Assembly (NCBI RefSeq): GCF_900188175.1
Contig: NZ_FZOQ01000004.1
Span: 1-64,000 of the forward strand
Direction of reading: 5' to 3'
From: Pontibacter ummariensis
GTDB lineage: Bacteria > Bacteroidota > Bacteroidia > Cytophagales > Hymenobacteraceae
DNA: 64,000 bases
Part shown: positions 43,837 to 52,884 of the stretch, one piece after another
Position numbering within the stretch: the first letter of the stretch is position 1
How the letters are laid out: each line of letters starts with the position of its first letter
Position numbers and translations under genes: made by a program
Notes under the pieces: generated by a model
Database searches by the model: none
Seen by the model: the letters and a program-made list of their open reading frames with translations, nothing else
What the model was told of the DNA's origin: nothing

Positions 43837-45180
43837 CTACGCTTTTATCAATTCCTGATTAGCAGGAATATGATGGGTTATCAGATTATTTATATGCGCC
43901 TCCAGTTCCGGGATCTTGATCTTCTCCGTCACATCGAACGCAAAGGCACTTACCAGCATGGCCCGGGCAGAGTCTTCTCCAATGCCCCTGGACTGCAGGT
44001 AAAACATGGCCTCCTGGCTTAACTGGCCTATGGTAGAGCCGTGGCTACACTTCACGTCATCCGCAAAAATCTCCAGCTGGGGCTTGGAGTTGATGGTGGC
44101 CGTGGGGCTTAGCAGCAGGTTATTGTTTTGCTGAAAGGCATTTGTTTTTTGTGCATCCACCTGCACAAACACCTTTCCGTTGAATACGCCGACGGCCTTG
44201 TCCAACAGTACCCCTTTGTACACCTCGTTGCTTTCACAGTGTGCCTTCTGGTGGTTCATGAACGTGTGATTGTCCAAGAGTTGCTGGTCAGCCCCCAGGT
44301 ACAAGCCATAAAGGTGGCTCTCGGTGTGCTCATCGTCGAGGTTCACGTGCAGGTTATTGCGCAGCAGCTCCGCCTCAGGCAGGGAGAAGGTATAGTTGCT
44401 GTACACGCTATCTCGCTTTTGGTTTACCTCCGTGTGCTGTAGCTGACGCAGTCCCTTCTTCGCTGTCTGAAGCGTGTAATGATTCAGGTTTGCGTTCTCT
44501 TCCACCACCACTTCTGTGAGGCTGTTGACAAAGATCTTCGCGGCACTGCTGTCTGTTACCACAGATTCCACAATGCTTAAAGCGGCACTGCGGTGCAGCA
44601 CGATCAGGTGCCTTGGCTGCACGAACAAGTTGTTCTCAGAAGAAAAAGCATGTATTATGTGCAGGGGCTTGTCTATACTGGCATTTGCTTTTACCTCTAT
44701 CAGCAGCCCGTCTGTGAACATGGCTGTGTTCAGGGCTGCAAAGTGGTGCTTCTCCACATCCGTGCCTTTGCCGAAGTAATTCAGAAAGGTTGCTTCCTGC
44801 TTGGCCTCTGCCATGGGGCGGATGCTGATCGAATCCGGAAGCTTCTCATCTGTAGCAGTTTCCTGTAGCTGGCCATTCAGCAGTACTATTCTGTAGCTGT
44901 CTAAGTCTTCTATGGTGGCCGCTTCCACTGCATGAGCCAAGGCAGCGCCTGCTTTCGCCTTGTCCTGCAGGGCATAGTCTTCCTTCAGGAAAGGAATAAC
45001 GTTGGTGTATTTCCAGTCCTCTACCCGGGTAGTAGGAAACCCGGACTTTCGGAAATTCTCTAAAGCTTTTTGTCTGGCCTGACGCAGGGCGTCGGGCTCT
45101 GCTTTCTGTTCAATGGCAAACTTACCATCAAATCCATCCAGCAGTTTTTGGTATAAAGGTATGGATACCTGGTTTGCCAT
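43837..45180 (-). CDS. sufD: Fe-S assembly scaffold protein SufD
   Basis: 447 residues with a helical N-terminal part and the right-handed beta-helix core shared with SufB. The C-terminal sequence contains VKCSHGSTIGQLSQEAMFYLQSRGI, the diagnostic SufD/SufB block with the conserved His and Ser. It forms the SufBC2D complex on which the cluster is built. The ATG is five bases after the sufC stop. Confidence 0.95.
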   Translation of the reverse strand: MANQVSIPLYQKLLDGFDGKFAIEQKAEPDALRQARQKALENFRKSGFPTTRVEDWKYTNVIPFLKEDYALQDKAKAGAALAHAVEAATIEDLDSYRIVLLNGQLQETATDEKLPDSISIRPMAEAKQEATFLNYFGKGTDVEKHHFAALNTAMFTDGLLIEVKANASIDKPLHIIHAFSSENNLFVQPRHLIVLHRSAALSIVESVVTDSSAAKIFVNSLTEVVVEENANLNHYTLQTAKKGLRQLQHTEVNQKRDSVYSNYTFSLPEAELLRNNLHVNLDDEHTESHLYGLYLGADQQLLDNHTFMNHQKAHCESNEVYKGVLLDKAVGVFNGKVFVQVDAQKTNAFQQNNNLLLSPTATINSKPQLEIFADDVKCSHGSTIGQLSQEAMFYLQSRGIGEDSARAMLVSAFAFDVTEKIKIPELEAHINNLITHHIPANQELIKA

Positions 45181-45185
45181 GTCTC

Positions 45186-45953
45186 TTATCGTGCGTTTTC
45201 GGTTACGGGGTATGTTTCTTTAAGCCAGTCGTAGCCTCTTTCCTCCAGTTCCAGGGCCAGCTCTTTCGTGCCTGACTTCACAATGCGGCCATCGTACAAT
45301 ACGTGCACATAGTCTGGCACGATGTACTCTAACAGGCGCTGGTAGTGTGTGATGATCACAAAGGCATTGTTCTCGCTACGCAGCTTATTAACACCATTAG
45401 ACACGATGCGCAGGGCATCAATGTCCAGGCCGGAATCCGTCTCGTCCAGGATAGAGAGTTTTGGCTCCAGCATGGCCAGCTGCAGGATTTCGTTTCGCTT
45501 CTTCTCACCGCCTGAGAAACCCTCGTTCAGGGAGCGGTTGATGAGCTTGGCATCGAACTCCACCAGCTTCTGTTTTTCTTTTGTGAGCTTCAGGAACTCC
45601 TTGGCCTCCAGGGCGGGTAGTCCTCTGTATTCCCGGATCTCATTCAGCGCCGTGCGCAGAAAGTTGATGTTTGAGACACCGGGTATCTCCACGGGGTATT
45701 GAAAGGCCAGGAAAAGGCCTTCCCGGGCGCGCACCTCAGGCGCCATGTCCAGCAGGTCTTTTCCTTCAAACTGTACTTCCCCTTCCGTTACAACGTAATT
45801 TTCACGCCCAGCCAATACAGAAGACAAGGTACTTTTACCGGAGCCGTTCGGGCCCATGATGGCATGTACCTCGCCGGCTTTTACTTCTAAATCAATCCCT
45901 TTCAGGATCTTCTTGTCTTCTACGTCTGCGTGCAAATTCTTTATACTCAGCAT
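45186..45953 (-). CDS. sufC: Fe-S assembly ATPase SufC
   Basis: 255 residues of ABC-ATPase. Walker A is GPNGSGKST, the signature is [11 protein letters not shown], and Walker B is [12 protein letters not shown], in which the usual Glu is in DETDSG as expected for SufC. It powers the SufBCD scaffold in the cytoplasm. 18 bases separate it from sufB. Confidence 0.97.
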   Translation of the reverse strand: MLSIKNLHADVEDKKILKGIDLEVKAGEVHAIMGPNGSGKSTLSSVLAGRENYVVTEGEVQFEGKDLLDMAPEVRAREGLFLAFQYPVEIPGVSNINFLRTALNEIREYRGLPALEAKEFLKLTKEKQKLVEFDAKLINRSLNEGFSGGEKKRNEILQLAMLEPKLSILDETDSGLDIDALRIVSNGVNKLRSENNAFVIITHYQRLLEYIVPDYVHVLYDGRIVKSGTKELALELEERGYDWLKETYPVTENAR

Positions 45954-45971
45954 GCTTTTATTCTTTTAAGT

Positions 45972-47426
45972 TTAACCTACACTACCTTCCAGGGTGATGG
46001 AAAGTAGTTTTTGTGCCTCCACGGCGAATTCCATCGGGAGCTGATTCAGCACTTCCTTCGCATAGCCGTTCACGATCAGGGCCACTGCCTTCTCGGAGTC
46101 TATGCCGCGCTGATTCAGGTAGAAGATCTGGTCTTCCCCGATTTTAGAGGTGGTTGCCTCGTGCTCCACCATGGCGGTATTGTTCTTTGTTTCTATATAT
46201 GGGAAAGTATGCGCCCCGCACTCGCTGCCAATCAGCAGAGAGTCGCACTGGGTAAAGTTACGGGCATTGTCTGCCTTGGCCCCCACGTGCACCAAGCCAC
46301 GGTAACTGTTGTTGCTGTGACCGGCGGAGATACCTTTCGAGATAATCCGGCTCTTGGTGTTGCGACCCAGGTGGTACATTTTGGTTCCTGTATCAGCAAT
46401 CTGCTTGTTGCGTGTAACTGCCACGGAGTAAAACTCGCCAACGGAGTTATCACCCTGCAAAATTACGCTTGGGTATTTCCAGGTGATGGAAGAACCTGTC
46501 TCTACCTGTGTCCAGGAGATCTTGGAGTTTGCCCCGCGGCACGCCCCACGCTTGGTCACAAAATTGTACACCCCGCCTTTCCCTTCCTTATCGCCAGGGT
46601 ACCAGTTCTGCACGGTGGAATACTTGATCTCTGCATTATCCAGGGCAATCAGTTCCACCACTGCTGCGTGTAGCTGGTTCTCGTCGCGCATAGGCGCTGT
46701 GCAGCCTTCCAGGTAACTCACATAGCTGCCTTCATCGGCAATGATCAGGGTACGCTCAAACTGGCCGGTGCCCTGCGTGTTAATCCTGAAGTAAGTTGAA
46801 AGCTCCATCGGGCAACGTACCCCTTTCGGGATGTACACAAATGATCCGTCAGAGAAAGCAGCTGTGTTCAGCGCCGCAAAAATATTATCAGAATGCGGTA
46901 CCACTGTTCCCAGGTACTTCTTCACCAGTTCAGGATATTCCTGTACAGCCTCTCCAAAAGAGCAGAAAATAATGCCTAGTTCTTTCAGCTTCTCTTTGTA
47001 AGTGGTCGCCACCGAGATACTGTCAAACACAGCATCCACAGCCACCCCTGCCAGCACCTTCTGTTCGTTTAGTGGAATGCCCAGTTTCTCGAACGTTGCC
47101 AGCAGTTCCGGGTCCACTTCGTCCAGGCTGTTATACTTTTTCTTGTTCTTAGGTGCCGCATAATAGGATATTCCCTGGAAGTCTATTGGAGGCAGTTTAA
47201 AATTCTGCCATTCAGGGAGGTCCTGCTTTAAGAAAGCTCTGTATCCTTTCAGGCGCCACTCCAGTAGCCACTCCGGTTCCTCCTTTTTGGCAGAGATAAA
47301 CCGGATCGTATCTTCACTAAGCCCGGGAGGGGCTATGTCCATCTCTATATCCGTCACGAAGCCATGCTCGTACTCTTTCGTGGCGAAGTCGTTAATAATC
47401 TCGTTGCTATCTACTGTATTTGCCAT
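45972..47426 (-). CDS. sufB: Fe-S assembly scaffold protein SufB
   Basis: 484 residues. Near-complete Suf[50 protein letters not shown], and [22 protein letters not shown] with the cluster-associated Cys, ending with [17 protein letters not shown]. It is the platform that receives sulfur and iron. It lies 34 bases after the SufA-like gene. Confidence 0.97.
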   Translation of the reverse strand: MANTVDSNEIINDFATKEYEHGFVTDIEMDIAPPGLSEDTIRFISAKKEEPEWLLEWRLKGYRAFLKQDLPEWQNFKLPPIDFQGISYYAAPKNKKKYNSLDEVDPELLATFEKLGIPLNEQKVLAGVAVDAVFDSISVATTYKEKLKELGIIFCSFGEAVQEYPELVKKYLGTVVPHSDNIFAALNTAAFSDGSFVYIPKGVRCPMELSTYFRINTQGTGQFERTLIIADEGSYVSYLEGCTAPMRDENQLHAAVVELIALDNAEIKYSTVQNWYPGDKEGKGGVYNFVTKRGACRGANSKISWTQVETGSSITWKYPSVILQGDNSVGEFYSVAVTRNKQIADTGTKMYHLGRNTKSRIISKGISAGHSNNSYRGLVHVGAKADNARNFTQCDSLLIGSECGAHTFPYIETKNNTAMVEHEATTSKIGEDQIFYLNQRGIDSEKAVALIVNGYAKEVLNQLPMEFAVEAQKLLSITLEGSVG

Positions 47427-47460
47427 ATCTTAATATATACTAACTACTTACAGTACATCG

Positions 47461-47787
47461 TTATACTGCAAAGCTTTCCCCACAACTGCATGTTCTGGAG
47501 GCATTGGGGTTATTAAAAAACAACCCTTTCCCATTTAACCCACTGGAGTAATCCAACTCTGTTCCGAACAGGTATAGCAGGGCTTTCTTTTCTACAACAA
47601 CAGTAATGCCATTGTCTTCAAACACCTCATCGCCGTCCTTTCTGGCAGTATCAAACTCTAGCAGGTACTCTAAGCCAGAGCACCCCCCGGTTTTTACACC
47701 TACCCGAACAAACGTTTCAGGGCCTTTTTGTTCCTTCTCTATCAAATTGCTTATGTAAGCTCTTGCGCTTTCAGATACCGTGATCAT
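47461..47787 (-). CDS. sufA: Fe-S cluster A-type carrier (SufA/IscA family)
   Basis: 108 residues. The three cluster-binding cysteines are present: Cys in KTGGCSGLEY and two in CSCGESF at the C-terminus. It accepts a cluster from SufBCD and passes it to target proteins. It is the first gene of the operon, so the promoter is in the 206 bases upstream; I found no Fur box or IscR-type regulator gene in the operon. Confidence 0.94.
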   Translation of the reverse strand: MITVSESARAYISNLIEKEQKGPETFVRVGVKTGGCSGLEYLLEFDTARKDGDEVFEDNGITVVVEKKALLYLFGTELDYSSGLNGKGLFFNNPNASRTCSCGESFAV

Positions 47788-47993
47788 ATGTCCTTGTTTT
47801 AGGATAAAACAAATACGTGTTACATTTAGTGCCTTTTGATTAACACAGCCAGGAGGTAATTGTTTTAAGTAAAGATACTTCTTCTGGGCTTGTGCTTCCC
47901 CTTTTGTCCTGCTTTACGGTGCAAAAAACCTGCCGCTCCTGCCTCCTCTGCTTGCCGCCTGCCTAAAACTCGCAGCATTGTTTGGGCTACGAC

Positions 47994-50159
47994 TTATACC
48001 CAAGCCGTGGCGGCTACAACAGCGGTTTCTTTCCAACAAAGGGAATAGCCTGCTCCGTTCTCCTTAACTGAAAAGGATGCATGTAGCCCATGGAGGCCAG
48101 CCAGTGCCTCAGGAAGCGGCAATAAAGGCGCCGGGAGAAAGCCATTTCTGATCAAGCGCTGTTGCCAGGCCTCCTGGCGCTCGTGCCTTTCTACGCGTGC
48201 ATGGCCCTCACAGGAGACCACATTGATAATTTCCCTTCCGAAGAACTCCTGCTCTATGATCTGACGCTCCGGTAGCATCGGCGGCAGCAGGGTATCCAGT
48301 ACATCGAAGACGGTTCTGTAGTGCCGCAGCGACTCGCGCAGGCGTGGTAGGAACTTTAGCCGGTTGTGCTCTGAGTCGGGCTCTGTAAGTGTCAGCACTT
48401 TTGGCTCCAGTGCTCTGATCTGTTGCAGTATTCGGTCCCGGTAATCAGGCTGCGTTAAGAGCTGATCCGGTAGGTGATGCAGCGTGAGGGCGGAGTTAAC
48501 TACCAGCGTTTCTGTAGGTGCGAAGTCCAGCTCCTGCAGATTTATCTCTTCTAGCCTCGCTGGGATAGGGGTGTAGGTGAGATGCAGTCCTAAGCTAACT
48601 GCATGCCGCTGCAGCATCTCGCCGGCCAACTGTAACTTATGATCAGGGGCACCCCCGGGGGCAGGGATGTCGATACCGGTAATCCGTATGCTGGGTGCGG
48701 TGCCGGGGCGCATGGCCAGTACTTCCAAAAAGTGCAGCCACTGCAGTCCGCTCCCGATGCCAAGGTCCAGAACATGAACCTCCCGGGCATCGGCCACAGC
48801 CTCTAAAATGGCCAGGTTAGCGAATTGATGCCCAAAAGTTACAAGCGGGGTGGACCTGACTAACACATTGAAAGCTGAGATCATGTCCCTCTCGCCGGGG
48901 TTGCTGTTACTGTAAAGGTTCCCTGCATACAGGTTCCCGTCCAAATCAAGGCAAGCACTAAAAGCCCGCAGGTAGGCCAGGGCAATCCGCTCTGATGCGC
49001 TGCCTTCCGGGTTTACCACCTGCGTAAGTGCTTGTATCTTATCATGAATTACCTGGGGTTCCTTCTTGGCAAGTGCGTAGCCGGTCTCTAGGATTTGAGC
49101 TAAAACACCATCCTGCCAGATATTCTCCGGGGAGAGAGCCTGTCCGAACAACCCGTGCAAGTGCTCTTGTTGCGCTTTCTTCCCGATCGTGATCCTGAAC
49201 GCAAAAGCGCTTTTCGTTTCGCGCACCTGCACCCCGTTTCGGAGAAGATGCTGGATGACCGGGGCAGCGGGGACACCGGCATCTGCCAGCAAAAAGTTAC
49301 CCTGCGATGGCCACCACTGTACGCCTTCTTCATCTAATATTTGTTGCAGGTGCACCTTGCCGGCAGCTGTTTGCTGCAAGGTATATTGTAAGTGGTCTTC
49401 ATCCGCCAGGGCGGCCAGAGCGGCGACCTGTGCCAGCTGGTTCACGTTGTATGGCTGCTTTACGGCACACACCTTCTGCAGCAGGCTTTCCTGAGCCACC
49501 ATGTACCCAACCCGGAGAGAGGCTAGCCCATAGGCCTTGGAAAAAGTCCGCAGGATTACCAGGTTGTCCCGTTGCGGCATGTACTCCTGCGCGCTAGCAT
49601 AATCCGGTGCCGTCGCGAACTCTTGGTACGCTTCATCCAGCACCAACACCACGTGGGGGGGGACCGCCTGTATCAGAAACTCCAACTGAGAGCGGCTAAG
49701 GTAGCTGCCAGTAGGGTTGTTTGGGTTAGAGATAAACAGTAAGCGGGTGGAAGGGGAGATTTTTGCTAACAGGCCTTGCAAGTCGAACTCATAGCTGCTG
49801 TTAAGCGGTGCCGCTTCATAAGAAACTCTCAGTGCCTCTGCCTCCATCTGATACAAGGGGTAAGTAGGAGAGGCGGACAGAGCAATTGCCTTTCCGGGAT
49901 ACGGCAAGCAGAAAGCCCGAAGCAACAAGGATATCAGCTCAGCAGACCCGCTGCCCACCACCACCTGCACGGGCAGGACCCCCAGCTTTTGAGCGATCGC
50001 CAGCCGCAGCGGGCCAGCATCCGGATCAGGGTAGATGTTGGTGTTGGTTAGGGCTTCCTGAAGTGCAGTTGCGACTTTTGGGGATGTGCCAAAAAGGTTT
50101 TCATTTGAGGAAGCCCGATAAACACCCATGGGGGAGTATTTCATTTTTAAGCGTGACAT
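47994..50159 (-). CDS. PLP aminotransferase (HisC-like) fused to a GRAS-type methyltransferase domain
   Basis: 721 residues from the ATG at 50159. A TTG at 50288 in the same frame overlaps a candidate promoter, and an ATG at 50144 also fits. Residues about 1-345 are a fold-type I aminotransferase like HisC: SSNEN at 17-21, GSGSAE, NPNNPTG at 145-151, DEAYQEF, and PLP lysine Lys208 in FSKAYG. Residues about 385-721 are a GRAS domain. A VHIID-like block, VHVLDLGIGSGLQW, holds the SAM loop Asp465-Gly471. VNSALTLHHL, REIINVVSCEGHARVERHE (PFYRE block) and a C-terminal SAW block with Trp720 follow. GRAS proteins are best known from plants; bacterial ones are proposed small-molecule methyltransferases. 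The product may transaminate and then methylate one substrate. No histidine gene is nearby. Both domains look intact. Confidence 0.9.
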   Translation of the reverse strand: MSRLKMKYSPMGVYRASSNENLFGTSPKVATALQEALTNTNIYPDPDAGPLRLAIAQKLGVLPVQVVVGSGSAELISLLLRAFCLPYPGKAIALSASPTYPLYQMEAEALRVSYEAAPLNSSYEFDLQGLLAKISPSTRLLFISNPNNPTGSYLSRSQLEFLIQAVPPHVVLVLDEAYQEFATAPDYASAQEYMPQRDNLVILRTFSKAYGLASLRVGYMVAQESLLQKVCAVKQPYNVNQLAQVAALAALADEDHLQYTLQQTAAGKVHLQQILDEEGVQWWPSQGNFLLADAGVPAAPVIQHLLRNGVQVRETKSAFAFRITIGKKAQQEHLHGLFGQALSPENIWQDGVLAQILETGYALAKKEPQVIHDKIQALTQVVNPEGSASERIALAYLRAFSACLDLDGNLYAGNLYSNSNPGERDMISAFNVLVRSTPLVTFGHQFANLAILEAVADAREVHVLDLGIGSGLQWLHFLEVLAMRPGTAPSIRITGIDIPAPGGAPDHKLQLAGEMLQRHAVSLGLHLTYTPIPARLEEINLQELDFAPTETLVVNSALTLHHLPDQLLTQPDYRDRILQQIRALEPKVLTLTEPDSEHNRLKFLPRLRESLRHYRTVFDVLDTLLPPMLPERQIIEQEFFGREIINVVSCEGHARVERHERQEAWQQRLIRNGFLPAPLLPLPEALAGLHGLHASFSVKENGAGYSLCWKETAVVAATAWV
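49655..49662. repeat. Eight-base G/C homopolymer inside the aminotransferase-GRAS gene
   Basis: The plus strand has eight consecutive G (C in the coding sense) in the aminotransferase part, upstream of the PLP lysine and the GRAS domain. A one-base slip would frameshift both. Confidence 0.8.
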
Positions 50160-50285
50160 GAAAAATGGCCAGGTAGATGACTGTGGCCGCGTGAAAGTCT
50201 CAATATAGCTAGATGTTAATATAAGTCCACCATCCCAACTTAATTTATTGCAGTAGTAAGCAGGCGCAGCACGTACTGCATAGGA

Positions 50286-50293
50286 CAAAGATA
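50286..50293 (-). promoter_or_regulatory. Candidate -7 element of the aminotransferase-GRAS gene
   Basis: TATCTTTG on the minus strand is an exact TAnnTTTG. A good -33 box is not obvious. The transcript would have a leader of about 120 bases to the ATG at 50159, and the TTG at 50288 would lie in the promoter. Confidence 0.4.
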
Positions 50294-50310
50294 CATGTTC
50301 TTGTAATATG

Positions 50311-50342
50311 TTTGTACATTAAATGTATATACAATAAATTGC
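50311..50342 (+). promoter_or_regulatory. Candidate promoter of the nitroreductase-pirin operon with palindromes in its spacer
   Basis: TTTG at 50311-50314, exactly 20 bases, then TAAATTGC at 50335-50342 (weak -7, 6 of 8). The spacer holds two overlapping inverted repeats: TACATT-A-AATGTA at 50315-50327 and TGTATATACA at 50324-50333. These are candidate operators in the divergent region shared with the aminotransferase-GRAS gene. Confidence 0.35.
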
Positions 50343-50418
50343 GACCGCAACACAATCCCCTCTCAGGAGTTAAAAGAAGAAATAGTACAGTAAGCAGCGT
50401 CAGAAAACAAGTATAGCA

Positions 50419-51003
50419 ATGGCAACAACAGAAAATAGCATCACACCACATACTCTCATAGAAAAACGCAGAAGCCCAAGGGCATTTGCTGACAAACCCA
50501 TAGCAGCAAATAAGTTAAAGGCCTTGTTTGAAGCAGCGCGCTGGGCTCCCTCTGCTATGAATGAGCAGCCCTGGCGGTTTATCTATGCCACACAAGAAGA
50601 CAAAGAGGCGTATGAGCGCTTGTTAAGCTGCCTGGCGGAGTCGAACCAGGTATGGGCCAAAAAGGCACCGGTTCTTTTTTTAAGTGTTGCTAAAAAGGAG
50701 TATGACCTGAACGGCAAACCCAACAAGCATGCCTGGCATGATGTAGGGATGGCTACCGCCAACTTACTGCTGCAGGCAACTGAACTGGACCTGCACGTGC
50801 ACCTGATGGGTGGTTTTGATGCTGAAAAGGCCCGCACCCTGCTAGGAATAGCAGAAGGGTTTGAGCCTGTTTCGATGGGAGCCGTCGGCTACCTGGGGGA
50901 CCCCGACGAATTACCCGAGAACCTGAAGCAGCGGGAACTGGCGCCGCGCCAGCGGAAGCCCCTGGAAGAACTTGTTTTTAAGGGGAGGTGGCAGCAAAAG
51001 TAA
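50419..51003 (+). CDS. Nitroreductase family protein
   Basis: 194 residues. FMN contacts are visible as RRSPRAF near the N-terminus and APSAMNEQPWRF (the Ser-Asn-Gln-Pro-Trp block), with GAVGYLGDPDE at the C-terminal flavin site. It should be a cytoplasmic homodimeric FMN oxidoreductase using NAD(P)H; its true substrate is unknown. A pirin gene begins 9 bases after the stop, so the two are co-transcribed, and the aminotransferase-GRAS gene diverges from it. Confidence 0.93.
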   Translation: MATTENSITPHTLIEKRRSPRAFADKPIAANKLKALFEAARWAPSAMNEQPWRFIYATQEDKEAYERLLSCLAESNQVWAKKAPVLFLSVAKKEYDLNGKPNKHAWHDVGMATANLLLQATELDLHVHLMGGFDAEKARTLLGIAEGFEPVSMGAVGYLGDPDELPENLKQRELAPRQRKPLEELVFKGRWQQK

Positions 51004-51011
51004 CAGTATAC

Positions 51012-51725
51012 ATGAGCAAGAAAGTAATACACAGAGCCGACACAAGAGGACATGCCAACCACGGTTGGCTGGACACGCACCATACCTTTAGCTTTGCCCA
51101 CTATCTAAATCCTGAGCGCATGGGTTTTGGTTTGCTGCGGGTACTGAATGATGATGTGGTGGCACCGGGAATGGGCTTCGGGACGCACGCCCACGATAAT
51201 ATGGAGATCATCTCTATCCCGCTTTCTGGTGCACTGGAGCATAAAGACAGCACGGGTAACCGCGAGGTGATCCATACCAATGACGTACAGATTATGTCCG
51301 CTGGCATGGGGCTGACGCACTCGGAATACAACCACTCTACAACTGAAAAAGTAAACTTTTTGCAGATCTGGGTGTTTCCTAAACTGAGAGACATTGCACC
51401 TCGCTACGAGCAAAAGACCTTTAAGCCTGAGGACCGCCAGAACAAACTGCAAACGGTCGTGTCGCCGGACAAGAACGATGAGGCTGTCTGGATCAACCAG
51501 GATGCCTGGTTTACGTTGGGCACACTGAAGAGCGGCTTTGCGGAGGAGTATAAACTGCATAAGGCAGGCCACGGCGTATACGCTTTCGTAATAGACGGAG
51601 ACGTGGAGTTAGGCGGTGAAAAGTTGCGCAAGCGTGACGGCATGGGCATCTCTGAGACAGAAAGCTTTTCTGTAAAAGCCTCTTCTGATGCAGAGTTGCT
51701 GCTGATAGAAGTGCCTATGAAATAA
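51012..51725 (+). CDS. Pirin family protein (YhaK-like)
   Basis: 237 residues from the ATG at 51012; a GTG at 50988 in the same frame overlaps the nitroreductase gene. HRADTRGHANHGWLDTHHTFSF is the usual opening. The metal ligands are in GFGTHAHDNMEII (two His) and GLTHSEYNHS (His, Glu). The family binds iron and is linked to redox sensing or quercetin dioxygenase activity. Being paired with a nitroreductase fits a redox or electrophile response, but that is inferred from context. Confidence 0.93.
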   Translation: MSKKVIHRADTRGHANHGWLDTHHTFSFAHYLNPERMGFGLLRVLNDDVVAPGMGFGTHAHDNMEIISIPLSGALEHKDSTGNREVIHTNDVQIMSAGMGLTHSEYNHSTTEKVNFLQIWVFPKLRDIAPRYEQKTFKPEDRQNKLQTVVSPDKNDEAVWINQDAWFTLGTLKSGFAEEYKLHKAGHGVYAFVIDGDVELGGEKLRKRDGMGISETESFSVKASSDAELLLIEVPMK

Positions 51726-51750
51726 GAATTTTGTGTTTAGTATCGATAGG

Positions 51751-51780
51751 AAAAGGCCCGGTAAGTATACGGGCTTTTTT
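51751..51780. terminator. Terminator after the nitroreductase-pirin operon
   Basis: AAAAGGCCCG and CGGGCTTTTTT pair (one wobble) around a 9-base loop. It lies between convergent genes and may act both ways. Confidence 0.8.
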
Positions 51781-51784
51781 CATT

Positions 51785-52459
51785 TTAGCGGAGGCGCCCG
51801 AGTACGGCAAAGGGCAGTGGTGCCCAAAAGGCCGGTTTAATCCCCATCGCCTTCAAGCCTTTGTTTACCCAGTCGTTGCAGTTCTTTAACACATGGTACT
51901 TCCCATTCGCCTCATAGAAGGTGTCCTGCCCCGTATAGCCAGAGCCGGGAATGTGCTGGTACACACCTTTTTCTTGATAAAAGGAGGCATCAATATAATC
52001 TACCAGTTGCTGGTACTGGCGGGGCGACAGGAAAACCTGTTGCTGCTGCTTAGTGGGCCTAAGCCGTTTCTGAATGTACTCTACGTGCATGGCGGTAGGG
52101 GTAGGCCAGAAGGCAGCCAAAAGAGCGGTGCCGGGCTTCAGGTCTTTCCACTCTGGGGTTTCCATGAAAAAGCGACGGTCGCCCCAGCCAAAAGAAATGT
52201 ACTGGAAACTGCTGTCAACGTTCGAAAAATGATCGAAGGGAATTCTTTCACGCCAATCTACATAAGGGCTAACTACGGGAACCACTATTTCGGTGTGCAC
52301 CCCGTTCGATGTTATAAACACCTCCATTTGTTTATCCTGTGCTACCTGGGCAAGGCCGCCATTCACAAACAAACAGATTAACAGAAAAGCGAGTAGTATT
52401 CCGACTCTGCTCAAGACAGACTGTGGAGCCTTGTTAACTAACTGTTCCATACCTTGCAT
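51785..52459 (-). CDS. DUF2459 (TIGR02117) family protein
   Basis: 224 residues. A hydrophobic N-terminal segment (about 17-38, LSRVGILLAFLLICLFVNGG) may be a signal anchor. The soluble part has the family blocks GVHTEIVVPVVS, ISFGWGDRRFFMETPEW and the C-terminal VLKNCNDWVNKGLK, where a Cys and an Asp are conserved. The fold is thought to be papain-like/NlpC-like, but no activity has been shown that I know of. It is transcribed toward the pirin operon. Confidence 0.85.
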   Translation of the reverse strand: MQGMEQLVNKAPQSVLSRVGILLAFLLICLFVNGGLAQVAQDKQMEVFITSNGVHTEIVVPVVSPYVDWRERIPFDHFSNVDSSFQYISFGWGDRRFFMETPEWKDLKPGTALLAAFWPTPTAMHVEYIQKRLRPTKQQQQVFLSPRQYQQLVDYIDASFYQEKGVYQHIPGSGYTGQDTFYEANGKYHVLKNCNDWVNKGLKAMGIKPAFWAPLPFAVLGRLR

Positions 52460-52490
52460 ACGAAGTCAAAAGCCTTGGCTATAGTTCCCC

Positions 52491-52520
52491 AAAAACAAAA
52501 CCCGGAGCAAAGCCCCGGGT
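52491..52520 (-). terminator. Terminator of a short minus-strand transcript
   Basis: On the minus strand ACCCGGGGC and GCTCCGGGT pair around TTT, followed by TTTGTTTTT. It lies upstream of the DUF2459 start, so it ends something coming from the right, most simply the short unit at 52618-52726. Confidence 0.75.
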
Positions 52521-52617
52521 CTGAGTGAAAGTTTAGTTAATTTAGTTTCTGCTAAAACGGGCTGCAAAGCAGGTTCAGGGTAGTTCGCTCGCTGCAGTGC
52601 CGTAACACGTCATCTCA

Positions 52618-52665
52618 CTACAAGAACAGTACCACCACTCCTGCGACTAGTCCTCCTATCCTCAT
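52618..52665 (-). CDS. Possible 15-residue hydrophobic peptide
   Basis: ATG at 52665 to TAG at 52618 encodes MRIGGLVAGVVVLFL, hydrophobic enough to enter a membrane. It sits 22-25 bases after the predicted start of a short transcript whose promoter and terminator are both visible. There is no clear Shine-Dalgarno. It may be a real small peptide, or the RNA itself may be the product. Coding status is unproven. Confidence 0.35.
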   Translation of the reverse strand: MRIGGLVAGVVVLFL

Positions 52666-52693
52666 GATCGTTGCTTGACGTTAAAGGCGGCGG

Positions 52694-52726
52694 CAAAAGT
52701 ACGTACTTTTAAAGCAAATCTAACAA
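52694..52726 (-). promoter_or_regulatory. Strong candidate promoter for a short minus-strand transcript
   Basis: On the minus strand TTG (52726-52724) is followed after 22 bases by TACTTTTG (52701-52694), an exact TAnnTTTG with allowed spacing. A transcript would start near 52687 and end at the terminator near 52491, about 195 bases long. The DUF2459 start lies only 32 bases beyond that terminator. Confidence 0.5.
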
Positions 52727-52884
52727 TAGCTGTAGCTCTTGCAATTAAATAGTTGTGGCAACACTAAATTAAATATCCTCGCTTGCCGTACCTCCCTGCC
52801 AAAAAGCGACAGATTTGTCTTATCCGGTATTTTTCCTCAGATTGTACTTTATTCCAACTCAAAAACATAACCAAACAGAAAAAC

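Noticed and set aside
47994..50288. Simple label of histidinol-phosphate aminotransferase (hisC)
   Set aside because: Only the first half fits HisC. The second half is a GRAS domain and there are no histidine genes around it.
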